21,463 nucleotides of DNA, taken from JBFIHZ01 sp041601535 (lineage in GTDB: Bacteria; Pseudomonadota; Gammaproteobacteria; Xanthomonadales; SZUA-36). Shown one piece after another: positions 8,263 through 16,519 of the stretch. The notes beneath the pieces were generated by a model. That model did not search any database, was not told where the DNA came from, and saw only the letters and a program-made list of their open reading frames with translations. The DNA lies in contig JBFIHZ010000025.1 in NCBI GenBank assembly GCA_041601535.1, positions 1 to 21,463 of the forward strand, given 5' to 3'. A program made the translations under genes and the position numbers. Every line of letters begins with the position of its first letter. Within the stretch, counting starts at the first letter, position 1.

Positions 8263-9236
8263 AGCAGATCCTCAACCGCCGCGCGCTCGGCCAGCAGTTC
8301 TTCGTGACTGGCGTCCATGCGGCCGCGGCTGAACTCGTCGACGTCGAGACCCTGGACAATTTCGTAATCGCCGCCCTTGCACACGCAGGGGTAGGAGTAA
8401 ATCACACCTGGCTCGATGCCATAACTGCCATCGGATGGAACCGCCATGGAGACCCAGTCACCGTCGCGCGTACCCAGCGCCCAGCTGCGGATATGATCAA
8501 TCGCCGAGGATGCCGCAGATGCCGCGGATGAGGCACCGCGTGCCTTGATGATGGCGGCGCCGCGCTGCTGAACGTCCGGAATAAAGGTGTCGCGGTACCA
8601 GGCCTGGTCAACCAGATCAGTGGCCGGCTTGCCATCCACCTCGGCAAAACGGATATCCGGATACTGGGTGGAAGAATGGTTGCCCCAGATAATCATCTTG
8701 TTGATGTTGGCGTGGTGCACACCGGTGCGGGCTGACAATTGCGCCAGTGCGCGATTGTGGTCCAGCCGGGTCATGGCGGTGAAATTGCGCGGATCAAGAT
8801 CCGGCGCAGCCGCGCGGGCAATCAGTGCGTTGGTATTGGCCGGATTACCCACCACCAGCACTTTGATATCACGGCTGGCAACGGCGTTCATGGCGCGGCC
8901 CTGGGGTCCGAAAATCTTGCCGTTGGCGGAAATCAGGTCGTTGCGCTCCATGCCGGGTCCACGCGGACGGGCACCAACCAGCAAGGCATAATCGGCGTCA
9001 CGGAAAGCGGTTTCGGCGTCATCAGTTACCACGGTGCCCGCCAGCAACGGCAGTGCCGCGTCCTGCAATTCCATGTCAACGCCCTGCAGGGCACCCAGCG
9101 CAGGGGTAATTTCCAGCAGTTGCAGGATGACCGGCTGGTCGGGTCCCAGCATGTCTCCGGCGGCGATTCTGAAACACAGTTGATAGCCAATTTGACCAGC
9201 GGCGCCGGTGATGGCCACGCGAACGGGAGATTTCAT
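8259..9236 (-). CDS. mdh: Malate dehydrogenase (type 2, NAD-dependent)
   Basis: A 325-residue cytosolic-type malate dehydrogenase that interconverts malate and oxaloacetate. The NAD-binding GAAGQIGY is at 11-18 and the substrate-gripping arginine loop GARPRGPGMER at 88-98. LDHNRA contains D159 and R162, and NHSSTQ contains the proton-accepting H187. The ATG has a strong AAGGAG (9243-9248) upstream. It is the first gene of an overlapping mdh-prpB-prpC unit. Its product supplies oxaloacetate, the co-substrate of PrpC, so the operon can close the methylcitrate cycle from succinate via fumarate and malate. Confidence 0.96.
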   Translation of the reverse strand: MKSPVRVAITGAAGQIGYQLCFRIAAGDMLGPDQPVILQLLEITPALGALQGVDMELQDAALPLLAGTVVTDDAETAFRDADYALLVGARPRGPGMERNDLISANGKIFGPQGRAMNAVASRDIKVLVVGNPANTNALIARAAAPDLDPRNFTAMTRLDHNRALAQLSARTGVHHANINKMIIWGNHSSTQYPDIRFAEVDGKPATDLVDQAWYRDTFIPDVQQRGAAIIKARGASSAASAASSAIDHIRSWALGTRDGDWVSMAVPSDGSYGIEPGVIYSYPCVCKGGDYEIVQGLDVDEFSRGRMDASHEELLAERAAVEDLL

Positions 9237-9269
9237 GCCTGACTCCTTGCGATAAGATCTGATGAGTAA

Positions 9270-9292
9270 AGCCCAATGGTTTCACTGGGGCT
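9270..9292 (-). promoter_or_regulatory. Hairpin in the mdh-prpBC leader
   Basis: On the minus strand, AGCCC(C)AGTG and CATTGGGCT pair in a nine-pair stem with one bulge and an AAAC loop. If transcription starts near 9298, the hairpin sits at the 5' end of the message, about 35 bases before the start codon. There is no U tract, so it is not a classical terminator. An operator or an RNA stability element is possible. Confidence 0.4.
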
Positions 9293-9304
9293 AATTAGCG
9301 CAGT

Positions 9305-9310
9305 ATTATA
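9305..9310 (-). promoter_or_regulatory. Candidate -10 of the mdh-prpBC promoter
   Basis: Read on the minus strand this is a perfect TATAAT, roughly 70 bases upstream of the mdh ATG in the divergent mdh/pdxB spacer. No good -35 is seen at 16-18 bases, which would suit a promoter that depends on an activator. Confidence 0.5.
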
Positions 9311-9344
9311 GCCGATTAATATTCAGCCACACCTGCATACAATG

Positions 9345-9373
9345 TTAATAATGAGTTTCGCATGCCTTATAAT
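9345..9373 (+). promoter_or_regulatory. Candidate sigma-70 promoter of pdxB
   Basis: TATAAT at 9368-9373 lies 17 bases after TTAATA (9345-9350), a four-of-six match to the -35 consensus. The predicted start near 9380 leaves a leader of only about 12 bases before the ATG at 9392. Confidence 0.5.
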
Positions 9374-9391
9374 CGCGTCCCCGGGGCATCC

Positions 9392-10525
9392 ATGAAGATC
9401 GTGATTGACCGGAACATACCGGCAGCACAGGACACCTTTGGTCAGCATGGCGAGCTGATTGCCGTGGACGGACGGCAGCTGGATGCCCGGGCAATGCAGC
9501 AAATCGGCCCGGTTGATGCCCTGATCGTTCGTTCGGTCACCCGGGTGGATGACGCCTTGCTGCGCACCAGCCGGGCCCGCTTTGTCGGCACCGCGACCAT
9601 CGGCACCGACCATCTGGATAAAGACTATCTCCAACAAAACGGGATCACCTGGGCCAGCGCACCCGGCTGCAATGCCGATGCGGCCGCACAGTACACGCTG
9701 GCCATGATGCTGCTGGCCTGCCAGCGGCTGGACAAGAATCTGACCAGCAGTTCGGTGGGCATCGTGGGGCTCGGCAACGTCGGCGGCCTCCTGCAGGCAC
9801 TGCTTACGGCCTGTGGCGTACGCCAGCTGCGGGTGTGCGACCCGCCCCGTGCGCAGACCGAGCCTGGCGACTGGTCAACGCTACGTGAAATTGCACAATG
9901 CGACATCGTCACGCTGCACGTGCCGTTAAGCCTGAGCGGCCCGCATGCCACGCGGCGCATGATTGATAAGGGGTTTCTGCAGCTGCTGAAACCCGGCAGC
10001 CTGCTGCTGAACACGTCCCGGGGGCCGGTTATCGACGGTGAGGCCCTGAAAAGCTGGCTGGGCCGAGGCGCCGGCCATGCCGCGCTGGATGTGTGGCCAG
10101 ACGAACCGCACATCGATGCGGCCCTGCTGACAGGCGTCAGTGTCGCCACACCGCATGTGGCCGGCTACAGCGTGGACGGAAAAACCCGCGGCACGCTGAT
10201 GATTTACGATGCATTTTGCCGCTGGCAAGGCCTGGCTGCCGATGCCTGTGTGCCGGCGGCTCCGTTGTTGCAAGCACTGCAGTCTGAAACCCTGCCGGCC
10301 GAGGCTTGTGAGTCAGTGCGTCAGGCAGTACTGGCGGCCTGCCCGGTGGCCAGGGATGACGCGGCACTGAGCGCTTGCGGGCAGTTGGGCCCCGAGGACC
10401 AGGTCAGCCGGTTTGACGGCTTGCGCAAGAACTACCCCGCCCGGCGGGACTTTGCCGGTTGGAAGCTGCCGGAAGGCGTGCCGGAAGAGCAGGCCCGATT
10501 GCTGAAAACGCTCGGTTTTCATTGA
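9392..10525 (+). CDS. pdxB: Erythronate-4-phosphate dehydrogenase PdxB
   Basis: A 377-residue D-2-hydroxyacid dehydrogenase. PdxB oxidises 4-phosphoerythronate in the DXP-dependent pyridoxal phosphate pathway. The Rossmann motif is GLGNVGG at 126-132, with D150 selecting NAD. The catalytic R210 (NTSRGPVID), E238 (WPDEP) and H255 (TPHVAGYS) are present. KIVIDRNIP, GTATIGTDHLD and ASAPGCNADAAAQY are specific to PdxB, and the C-terminal 110 residues correspond to its dimerisation domain. The chosen ATG matches the family N-terminus. An upstream ATG at 9362 overlaps the proposed -10 element and is rejected. Confidence 0.95.
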   Translation: MKIVIDRNIPAAQDTFGQHGELIAVDGRQLDARAMQQIGPVDALIVRSVTRVDDALLRTSRARFVGTATIGTDHLDKDYLQQNGITWASAPGCNADAAAQYTLAMMLLACQRLDKNLTSSSVGIVGLGNVGGLLQALLTACGVRQLRVCDPPRAQTEPGDWSTLREIAQCDIVTLHVPLSLSGPHATRRMIDKGFLQLLKPGSLLLNTSRGPVIDGEALKSWLGRGAGHAALDVWPDEPHIDAALLTGVSVATPHVAGYSVDGKTRGTLMIYDAFCRWQGLAADACVPAAPLLQALQSETLPAEACESVRQAVLAACPVARDDAALSACGQLGPEDQVSRFDGLRKNYPARRDFAGWKLPEGVPEEQARLLKTLGFH

Positions 10526-10564
10526 TTTTCCGGCATAAAAGCTGTAACGTGCGCGCCCCCGCCT

Positions 10565-10570
10565 TATGAT
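10565..10570 (+). promoter_or_regulatory. Candidate -10 just upstream of bipA
   Basis: TATGAT ends nine bases before the GTG start of bipA. The -35 at 17 bases is poor (CTGTAA). If used, transcription would begin within one to three bases of the start codon. Confidence 0.25.
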
Positions 10571-10578
10571 GTAAAACC

Positions 10579-12414
10579 GTGATTCAGAATCTGAGAAATA
10601 TCGCCATTATCGCGCACGTCGACCATGGCAAGACTACGCTGGTCGACCAGTTGCTGCAGCAGTCCGGCACGCTGGGCGAGCGCGCTGCCAAACCCGAACG
10701 TGTCATGGACTCCAACGATCTGGAGCGTGAGCGCGGTATCACCATTCTGTCCAAGAACACGGCCATCAAGTGGCATGACGGCGAAACCGAATGGCGCATC
10801 AACATCGTGGACACGCCGGGCCATGCCGACTTTGGCGGCGAAGTGGAACGAATCCTCAGCATGGTTGACTCCGTGCTGCTGCTGGTTGATGCGGTGGACG
10901 GCCCAATGCCGCAAACCCGCTTCGTCACGCAGAAAGCGTTCGAAATGGGCTTCAAGCCCATCGTGGTCATCAACAAGGTTGACCGCGACGGTGCCCGGCC
11001 CCAGTGGGTTCTGGACCAGACGTTCGACCTGTTTGACCGGCTGGGTGCCACCGATGAACAGCTCGATTTTCCGGTGGTTTACGCCTCCGCCCTGCAAGGC
11101 TATGCCGGACTGGTGGACAGCACCCGCGAAGGTGACATGCGGCCATTGTTCCAGGCCATCATCGATCATGTCGCGCCGCCCAGCGTGGACATGGAAGGCC
11201 CGTTTCAGATGCGCATCACCACGCTGGATTACAACTCCTATGTTGGTGTCATCGGTATCGGCCGTGTGCAGCGCGGCGAAGTACGGCCGTCACAGCCCAT
11301 CACCGTGGTGGATCACCAGGGTAACAAACGCAATGGCAAGATCCTGCAGGTACTGGGATTCCGCGGCCTGGAACGTGTAGAAGTTGATAAGGCCCAGGCG
11401 GGCGATATCATCGCGGTAACCGGGGTGGAAGAACTCGGAATCTCTGATACCTTGTGTGACCGCAACCACCCGGACCCGTTACCGGCATTGACGGTGGACG
11501 AGCCCACCATCAGCATGACCTTCATGGTAAACAAGTCGCCGTTCGCCGGCCGTGAAGGCAAGTACCTGACCAGCCGCCAGGTGCGTGAGCGCTTGTTGCG
11601 CGAAGCCTTGCACAACGTGGCATTACGGGTGGAAGAAACCGAGGACGCGGAAAAATTCAAGGTATCCGGGCGCGGTGAACTGCACCTTTCCATCCTGATC
11701 GAAACCATGCGCCGTGAAGGCTATGAGCTGGCCATTTCCCGCCCGCAGGTCATCCTGCATGAAGTGGACGGGGACAAGCAGGAACCATACGAACAACTGG
11801 TGGTGGACCTGGAATCCGATTACCAGGGCGCAGTGATGGAACGGCTGGGCGAACGCCGGGGTGAGCTGCAGAACATGCAACTGGACGGCAAAGGCCGGGT
11901 GAGACTGGACTACCAGATTCCTGCCCGTGGCCTGATCGGCTTTCAGAATGAGTTCCGCACCCTGACCGCCGGCACCGGCTTGATGTTTCATGTGTTCAGC
12001 CATTATGGCCCGTATCAGCCAGGTGATATTTCACGGCGTGACAAGGGTGTGCTGGTTTCCAAGTCCACCGGCAAGGCCGTGGCCTACGCCCTGTTCAATC
12101 TGCAGGAACGCGGCCGCATGATCATTGACGCCAATGTCGATGTTTACGAAGGTCAGGTGATCGGCATTCACAGCCGGGGCAATGACCTCACCGTCAACCC
12201 GCTTAAAGCCAAACAACTGACGAACATCCGCACGGTGCTGAAAGACGACAATGTGCAGCTCAGCGCACCTGTAAAGATGACGCTGGAGCAGGCGCTGGAA
12301 TTCATTGAGGATGATGAACTGGTCGAGGTGACGCCGGAATCCATTCGGATCCGTAAAGTGTATTTGCTGGAGCATGAACGCAAACGCGCCGGACGGGAAC
12401 GCGACCAGGCCTGA
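10579..12414 (+). CDS. typA: Ribosome-associated GTPase BipA/TypA
   Basis: A 611-residue translational GTPase of the EF-G/LepA class. It acts in ribosome assembly and stress or cold adaptation. G1 is AHVDHGKTT at 12-20, G2 is RERGIT with T55, G3 is DTPGH at 78-82 and G4 is NKVD at 132-135. The remaining EF-G-like domains follow, with the conserved GRGELHLSILIETMRREGYEL, PARGLIGFQNEF and the BipA-specific C-terminal part with KGVLVSKSTGKA and HSRGNDLTVNPLKAKQLTNIR. Length agrees with E. coli (about 607). The start is GTG; homologues begin MIE/MIQxLRNIAIIAHVDHGK, which fixes it. There is no clear Shine-Dalgarno sequence. Confidence 0.97.
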   Translation: MIQNLRNIAIIAHVDHGKTTLVDQLLQQSGTLGERAAKPERVMDSNDLERERGITILSKNTAIKWHDGETEWRINIVDTPGHADFGGEVERILSMVDSVLLLVDAVDGPMPQTRFVTQKAFEMGFKPIVVINKVDRDGARPQWVLDQTFDLFDRLGATDEQLDFPVVYASALQGYAGLVDSTREGDMRPLFQAIIDHVAPPSVDMEGPFQMRITTLDYNSYVGVIGIGRVQRGEVRPSQPITVVDHQGNKRNGKILQVLGFRGLERVEVDKAQAGDIIAVTGVEELGISDTLCDRNHPDPLPALTVDEPTISMTFMVNKSPFAGREGKYLTSRQVRERLLREALHNVALRVEETEDAEKFKVSGRGELHLSILIETMRREGYELAISRPQVILHEVDGDKQEPYEQLVVDLESDYQGAVMERLGERRGELQNMQLDGKGRVRLDYQIPARGLIGFQNEFRTLTAGTGLMFHVFSHYGPYQPGDISRRDKGVLVSKSTGKAVAYALFNLQERGRMIIDANVDVYEGQVIGIHSRGNDLTVNPLKAKQLTNIRTVLKDDNVQLSAPVKMTLEQALEFIEDDELVEVTPESIRIRKVYLLEHERKRAGRERDQA

Positions 12415-12424
12415 AGCAACCACG

Positions 12425-12444
12425 CGGGCCGTACCTCCGGCCCG
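12425..12444 (+). terminator. Possible terminator after bipA
   Basis: CGGGCCG (12425-12431) pairs perfectly with CGGCCCG (12438-12444) around a six-base loop. It is followed by a T-rich but interrupted stretch (GACGTTTCATTC). It fits in the 40-base gap between the converging bipA and M61 genes. The weak U tract makes termination uncertain. Confidence 0.45.
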
Positions 12445-12454
12445 GACGTTTCAT

Positions 12455-14335
12455 TCAGTTATTCACAAACCGCAAATTGACCCCGAGCCAGGCACTCATG
12501 CGCTCTTTCTGACGGCGCTTGATATCGGGCCTGATATTGATCAGGTACTTGTCCGGAATGGCCTCCTGCGCCTGCACCTGTAGCGTCAGCACCTGGCCCT
12601 GCCGGGCCAGCAACAGGCTGGCTGTTTCACCCGGAATCAGCCGCAGCATCCGGTCGGCAATGGTTTCGCGCGTCACCCGGGTGCCATTGATGGCGAGCAG
12701 TTCATCGGCGGGCAGAATACCGGCCAGTGCGCCGCTGCTGCCGCGAGCCACGGTCTCCACCTGTAACCATGGAGACTGTTTGTCCCAGGTCAGACCGAAA
12801 TCCGCCGGTACCGGCCTGCCCAAAGCCTCTGCGGCTGTTTTTGACGGGTTACGGTCCAACTGCAAACCGTACCAGGCCAGCGCTGCGTCAATGGGCGGAT
12901 CGTCTACTGAACTCAACATCTGTTCCAGCCGCTGCCGCAGCTCTGCCCCGCCGTGTTGTTCCACCAACTGCTCGAATGCACCTGCGGGATAACCATCAGG
13001 GGCCGGGCCTTGTGGCCCATAAGTGGCGTACATTTCGCGCATCAATTCACCCAGGCCGGTTTGACCCTTGGTGTTCTCGCGCAGGGCCTGATCGAGCACA
13101 AAGCCAATCAACGAACCTTTGCGGTAGTAGCTGACGTCGCTGTTGATGTTATTGGCATCGGGTTTGTAATGTTTGATCCATGCATCAAACGAAGCCTGCT
13201 CAGCCGACCGCACCTGACGGCCGGGCGTGGTTTCATATTTATGAAATTCCGCCGCCAGCAGCATCAGGAATTCATCCACGCTGATGCGGCCGGAGCGCAG
13301 CAATAGCAGATTGTCGAAATAGCTGGTCAAACCCTCTGCCAGCCACAATTCGCGGGTATACATTTCGCGTTCATAGTCGTAATCAGCCAAAGCCGCAGGC
13401 CGCATGCGGCGCACGCTCCAGGCATGAAAAAACTCGTGCGATACCAGTGCCAGCCAGCGCACATAGTCTTCGCGGTAACGCATCTGCCAGCGGCTGGCCA
13501 GCAGCACAGTGCTGTGATCGTGTTCCAGTCCGCCCGTGCCCTGGGCAATGATGTTCAGAAACAGGTAGGGCCGGTCAAAAGGATTGACCTGCCAGAAAGA
13601 CTGTATGGCCTCGACGATACCGGCCACATCCCGGGCGGATTCCGCGCCATCCCACAGCGAAGTCTCGCCTTGATTAACAAGGCTGTATTTCTGTCCCGCC
13701 ACTTCAAAGGGATGTTCCACCGGATTGCCCAGCAGCATGGGGCTGTCGACCAGCTCGTCGTAACTGGAGGCAATGAATTCAAACGGCTTGAGACCTGTTT
13801 GCAGGGCCGTGTGCACCTGTTGCCACTGCGGTGGCAGCTCGACGCTGACCCGCTGCGGCCAGTTGCGGCTGCGCTCGGTATACAGGAAGACTCCAGCACC
13901 GTTTAACAGCGCATATTCCGCCGACACCCAACTGGTATTGACCGCCAGCTCACCGGCCCAAACCGCATAGTCCACGATTACTTCGGTTTCGTTTCCCACA
14001 CTGACCTGCCAGCGGTTCTTGGCGGTTTTGCTTACCGGCAGCGGTTTGCCACTGGCGTCGGTGGCGCGCAAGCGCTCAAGCTGGGCTGCAAAATCACGAA
14101 TCAGATAAGAACCGGGCGTCCAGGCCGGCATGATGAGCTGCAGTTGCGGGGATTCGGCAGGCAGGCGCAAGCGCACATTGACATATTGATTGCGGCCATC
14201 AGGAAAACTGATGTGGTGCTGTGCCTGTGGTTGCTGCTGCGGCTGTTGCTGTGCAAATAACGCAAACGGCAGCAGCACAAGGCTGGCCACCACGGCACGC
14301 AGGCCGTGAGCATTGCATTGGGATAATGAAAACAA
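12455..14335 (-). CDS. M61 family metallopeptidase with C-terminal PDZ domain, exported
   Basis: Counted from the TTG at 14335 the protein has 626 residues. A signal-like segment (GLRAVVASLVLLPFALFA) is followed by a Q-rich linker and the M61 N-terminal beta domain (PAWTPGSYLIRDFA). The catalytic region has GGLEHDHS, the zinc motif HEFFH (H300, E301, H304) and the third ligand region WLAEGLTSYFD with E334. A PDZ domain near residues 515-585 (ARGSSGALAGILPADELLAINGTRV) follows. M61 enzymes are glycyl aminopeptidase-like, and the substrate here is unknown. No in-frame ATG exists near the start. TTG 14335 has GGAG twelve bases upstream; TTG 14383 has no visible ribosome binding site and would make an unusually long signal. 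It follows the Sel1-repeat gene on the same strand. Confidence 0.9.
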   Translation of the reverse strand: MFSLSQCNAHGLRAVVASLVLLPFALFAQQQPQQQPQAQHHISFPDGRNQYVNVRLRLPAESPQLQLIMPAWTPGSYLIRDFAAQLERLRATDASGKPLPVSKTAKNRWQVSVGNETEVIVDYAVWAGELAVNTSWVSAEYALLNGAGVFLYTERSRNWPQRVSVELPPQWQQVHTALQTGLKPFEFIASSYDELVDSPMLLGNPVEHPFEVAGQKYSLVNQGETSLWDGAESARDVAGIVEAIQSFWQVNPFDRPYLFLNIIAQGTGGLEHDHSTVLLASRWQMRYREDYVRWLALVSHEFFHAWSVRRMRPAALADYDYEREMYTRELWLAEGLTSYFDNLLLLRSGRISVDEFLMLLAAEFHKYETTPGRQVRSAEQASFDAWIKHYKPDANNINSDVSYYRKGSLIGFVLDQALRENTKGQTGLGELMREMYATYGPQGPAPDGYPAGAFEQLVEQHGGAELRQRLEQMLSSVDDPPIDAALAWYGLQLDRNPSKTAAEALGRPVPADFGLTWDKQSPWLQVETVARGSSGALAGILPADELLAINGTRVTRETIADRMLRLIPGETASLLLARQGQVLTLQVQAQEAIPDKYLINIRPDIKRRQKERMSAWLGVNLRFVNN

Positions 14336-14444
14336 AACGAATTTGATCTCCGCAGCGGCCGCCAGCTGTAAGCACTGTTTCAAAGCCTATCGGGCCAGCT
14401 GTGAGCGTGCAAGCCGGGAAACACGGCCACACGGCAGAACGGCA

Positions 14445-14927
14445 TTACTGCTTGCCGCCAGATACACCCAGCTTTTCAGAACGTTCCCGCGCCGCCTTCA
14501 CCTGCCGGGCGCTCAGAACACCGGTGAGTTCCGCCAGCAATTCGACACTGTTCTGGTGCTGTGCCGCTGCCGAATGCATCAACCAGGCATACGCTTCCAC
14601 CGGGTCGCGCTCGACACCGTGCCCCTGCAGATGCAAAACCGCCATATTGTACTGCGCGCGCGTGTGGCCCTGCCGGGCTGCCTTTCGATACCAGTAAGCC
14701 GCCAGTTTTTCGCTCTGGGCAACACCGGTAATGGCAGGGTCGCTATCGGCCTTGTAGTACAGGTAGGCCAGGTCGTACTGCGCCTCCATATCGCCCAGCT
14801 CAGCGGCCTGACGCAACTTGCTGTAGGGTTGCAAGTACACCGTGTGGGAAAACCGCTGATCACGCGGTTCCACCGCCAGCAAGGCGGCGGGATACATCAA
14901 TGCGCAAATCACAAGCAGTCTGAACAC
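14445..14927 (-). CDS. Small exported Sel1-repeat (TPR-like) protein
   Basis: A 160-residue protein with a signal peptide (FRLLVICALMYPAALLA, cleavage near residue 19). Two Sel1-like helix pairs follow: about residues 37-86 (AAELGDMEAQYDLAYLYY through YWYRKAARQG) and 87-122 (HTRAQYNMAVLHLQGHG through AYAWLMHSAAA). A charged C-terminal helix completes it. Sel1 repeats mediate protein-protein contacts; the partner is not evident. The GTG start has GAGG five bases upstream. It lies upstream of the M61 peptidase on the same strand, with about 60-110 bases between them depending on the peptidase start. A shared transcript is likely. Confidence 0.85.
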   Translation of the reverse strand: MFRLLVICALMYPAALLAVEPRDQRFSHTVYLQPYSKLRQAAELGDMEAQYDLAYLYYKADSDPAITGVAQSEKLAAYWYRKAARQGHTRAQYNMAVLHLQGHGVERDPVEAYAWLMHSAAAQHQNSVELLAELTGVLSARQVKAARERSEKLGVSGGKQ

Positions 14928-15008
14928 TACGACCTCATTGCAGCGACGTGGCCGGTTGATCCCTGTTTCCAGCCACGCGCCAGCTAATCTACGAAAGGCT
15001 TCATAGAT

Positions 15009-15036
15009 ATTATACCCTGCCTCGTGGCACAGGCAA
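15009..15036 (-). promoter_or_regulatory. Candidate sigma-70 promoter of the Sel1-M61 unit
   Basis: On the minus strand TTGCCT (15031-15036, four of six to -35) is followed 16 bases later by a perfect TATAAT (15009-15014). This predicts a leader of about 75 bases before the Sel1 gene. The -35 lies inside the 16-base palindrome listed separately. Confidence 0.55.
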
Positions 15037-15045
15037 GCTTGCCTG
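15030..15045. promoter_or_regulatory. 16-base perfect palindrome, possible operator
   Basis: CAGGCAAGCTTGCCTG is its own reverse complement and covers the proposed -35 of the Sel1-M61 promoter. That is a typical position for a repressor site. No known regulator consensus is recognised. Confidence 0.4.
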
Positions 15046-15070
15046 CGTTTGCGACCGGGCTTGCGGGCTG

Positions 15071-15094
15071 TAAAAGCGCTGCGCGAGGCCGCGC
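15071..15094 (-). terminator. Weak possible terminator after the DAHP synthase gene
   Basis: On the minus strand GCGCG and CGCGC (15081-15094) form a five-pair stem with a four-base loop. AGCGCTTTTA follows. The tract of only four T makes this a low-confidence call. Confidence 0.25.
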
Positions 15095-15099
15095 CGGTA

Positions 15100-16503
15100 T
15101 CAGCCGGCTGCGGACGTCCCGGCCTTGCCCGAATGTTTGCGCACGATCATCATGGCCAGCTCCAGCGACTGCTCATAGTTAAGCCGCGGATCTACCGTGG
15201 TTTTGTAAGCCCGGTTCAGATCTGCGTCTGACAGGTCGCGGGCACCACCGGTGCATTCGGTGACATTTTCCCCGGTCAGTTCCAGGTGCACCCCTCCCAG
15301 GCGGGAGTTATTGTCGCGGTGAATATCAAATGCCAGGTCCAGTTCGTTGGAAATCTTGCGGAAACGCCGGGTTTTTATGCCTGATTCCGTGCTTTCGGTA
15401 TTGCCGTGCATCGGATCACAAATCCATAACACCGGGCTGCCGGTATCCTGCACAGCGCGAATCAGAGCCGGCAGTTTTTCCTCGATCTGATTCTCACCCA
15501 TGCGATGGATCAGCACGATACGGCCAGGTTCATTTTCCGGGTTCAGGGTTTCCAGCAAGCCGGCCAGCCAGTCGGCGCCCATGCCCGGGCCCACCTTGAT
15601 GCCCAGCGGGTTGCGTATGCCACGGAAATACTCCACGTGGGCACCGTCCAGGGCCGCTGTGCGCATGCCAATCCAGGGAAAGTGTGTAGCCAGGTTGAAC
15701 CAACCCCACTGGCGCGGCACCTGGCGCGTCAATGCCTGCTCATAATGTAGGTGCAGGGCTTCATGCGAGGTGAAGAAATCCACCCGGCGCAGACTGCCGG
15801 CATCCTGCCCGGAGATTGTTTCAAGAAACTTCAGCGATTGACCAATATCATCGGCCAGCTTGTGGAACTCCTCCGCCAGCGGTGAGTGTTCAACCCAACT
15901 CAGATCCCAGTATTCCGGATGATGAATATCAGCGAACCCGCCATCCACCAATGCGCGGACAAAATTCATCGTCAATGCAGAGCAGGAGTGTGCCTGAATC
16001 AGGCGGTCAGGGTCCGGATGGCGGGCTTCCGGCGTGAAATCAATGGCATTGACCAGGTCACCACGATAGCTGGGCAAGGTAACACCATCGCGGGTTTCTG
16101 AATCAGAAGACCGGGGTTTGGCGTACTGTCCGGCGTAGCGGCCAACGCGCAGTACCGGCATTTGCAATCCGTGCACCAGCACCAGGCTCATCTGCAGCAA
16201 TACTTTGAGGCGGTTGGTGATTAGCGGTGAGGTGCATTCGTTGAAATTTTCAGCGCAATCGCCGCCTTGCAGCATAAAACGTTTGCCCGCCTGCGCTTCG
16301 GCTATCTGCTCGCGCAGTGCGTGAATCTCCCAGGAGGTCACCAGCGGCGGCAACTGGCTGAGTTTGTGCAATGCAGTGTCCAGCGCCTGTTGATCGGGAT
16401 ATTCCGCCTGTTGCAACAGATTGAACTGTTTCCAGGAATCGGGATTCCAGTCAGCGGCCAAATTCACTTTTTGCATTGGGGGTTTCACGTTTTTCAATTC
16501 CAT
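15100..16503 (-). CDS. Class II 3-deoxy-7-phosphoheptulonate (DAHP) synthase
   Basis: A 467-residue type II (plant-like) DAHP synthase. It condenses phosphoenolpyruvate and erythrose 4-phosphate as the first step of the shikimate pathway. Visible family marks are FMLQGGDCAENF with metal-binding C83, the RVGRYAGQYAKPRSS substrate loop, SYRGDLVNA, the THFPWIGMRT segment, NPLGIKVGPGM, the WICDPMHGNT metal-binding histidine and GGVHLELTGENVTEC. The protein is full length for the class. ATG 16503 has GGA upstream; ATG 16476 would give a nine-residue shorter protein with no ribosome binding site. It lies 16 bases after dsbB on the same strand and probably shares its transcript. No trp-leader-like attenuator is visible. 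Confidence 0.95.
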   Translation of the reverse strand: MELKNVKPPMQKVNLAADWNPDSWKQFNLLQQAEYPDQQALDTALHKLSQLPPLVTSWEIHALREQIAEAQAGKRFMLQGGDCAENFNECTSPLITNRLKVLLQMSLVLVHGLQMPVLRVGRYAGQYAKPRSSDSETRDGVTLPSYRGDLVNAIDFTPEARHPDPDRLIQAHSCSALTMNFVRALVDGGFADIHHPEYWDLSWVEHSPLAEEFHKLADDIGQSLKFLETISGQDAGSLRRVDFFTSHEALHLHYEQALTRQVPRQWGWFNLATHFPWIGMRTAALDGAHVEYFRGIRNPLGIKVGPGMGADWLAGLLETLNPENEPGRIVLIHRMGENQIEEKLPALIRAVQDTGSPVLWICDPMHGNTESTESGIKTRRFRKISNELDLAFDIHRDNNSRLGGVHLELTGENVTECTGGARDLSDADLNRAYKTTVDPRLNYEQSLELAMMIVRKHSGKAGTSAAG

Positions 16504-16519
16504 TTCATTTCCGTCAGCT

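Noticed and set aside
8505..8545. Short GCCGC/GATGC repeat in mdh encoding an alanine-serine rich stretch
   Set aside because: GASSAASA near IDH is usual in type-2 malate dehydrogenases, so this is normal coding sequence rather than a repeat expansion.
9362..9391. N-terminal extension of PdxB from ATG 9362
   Set aside because: It overlaps the likely -10 element, and PdxB homologues start at the MKI position.
10625..11380. Same-strand frame of 251 codons inside bipA
   Set aside because: BipA is conserved along this whole stretch, and the alternative frame is rich in W, R and S as expected of a shifted GC-rich gene.
14313..14987. Plus-strand open frame of 224 codons opposite the Sel1 gene and the start of the M61 gene
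   Set aside because: It is antisense to two genes with clear signal peptides and family motifs, has no recognisable domain, and shows the composition of a shadow frame.
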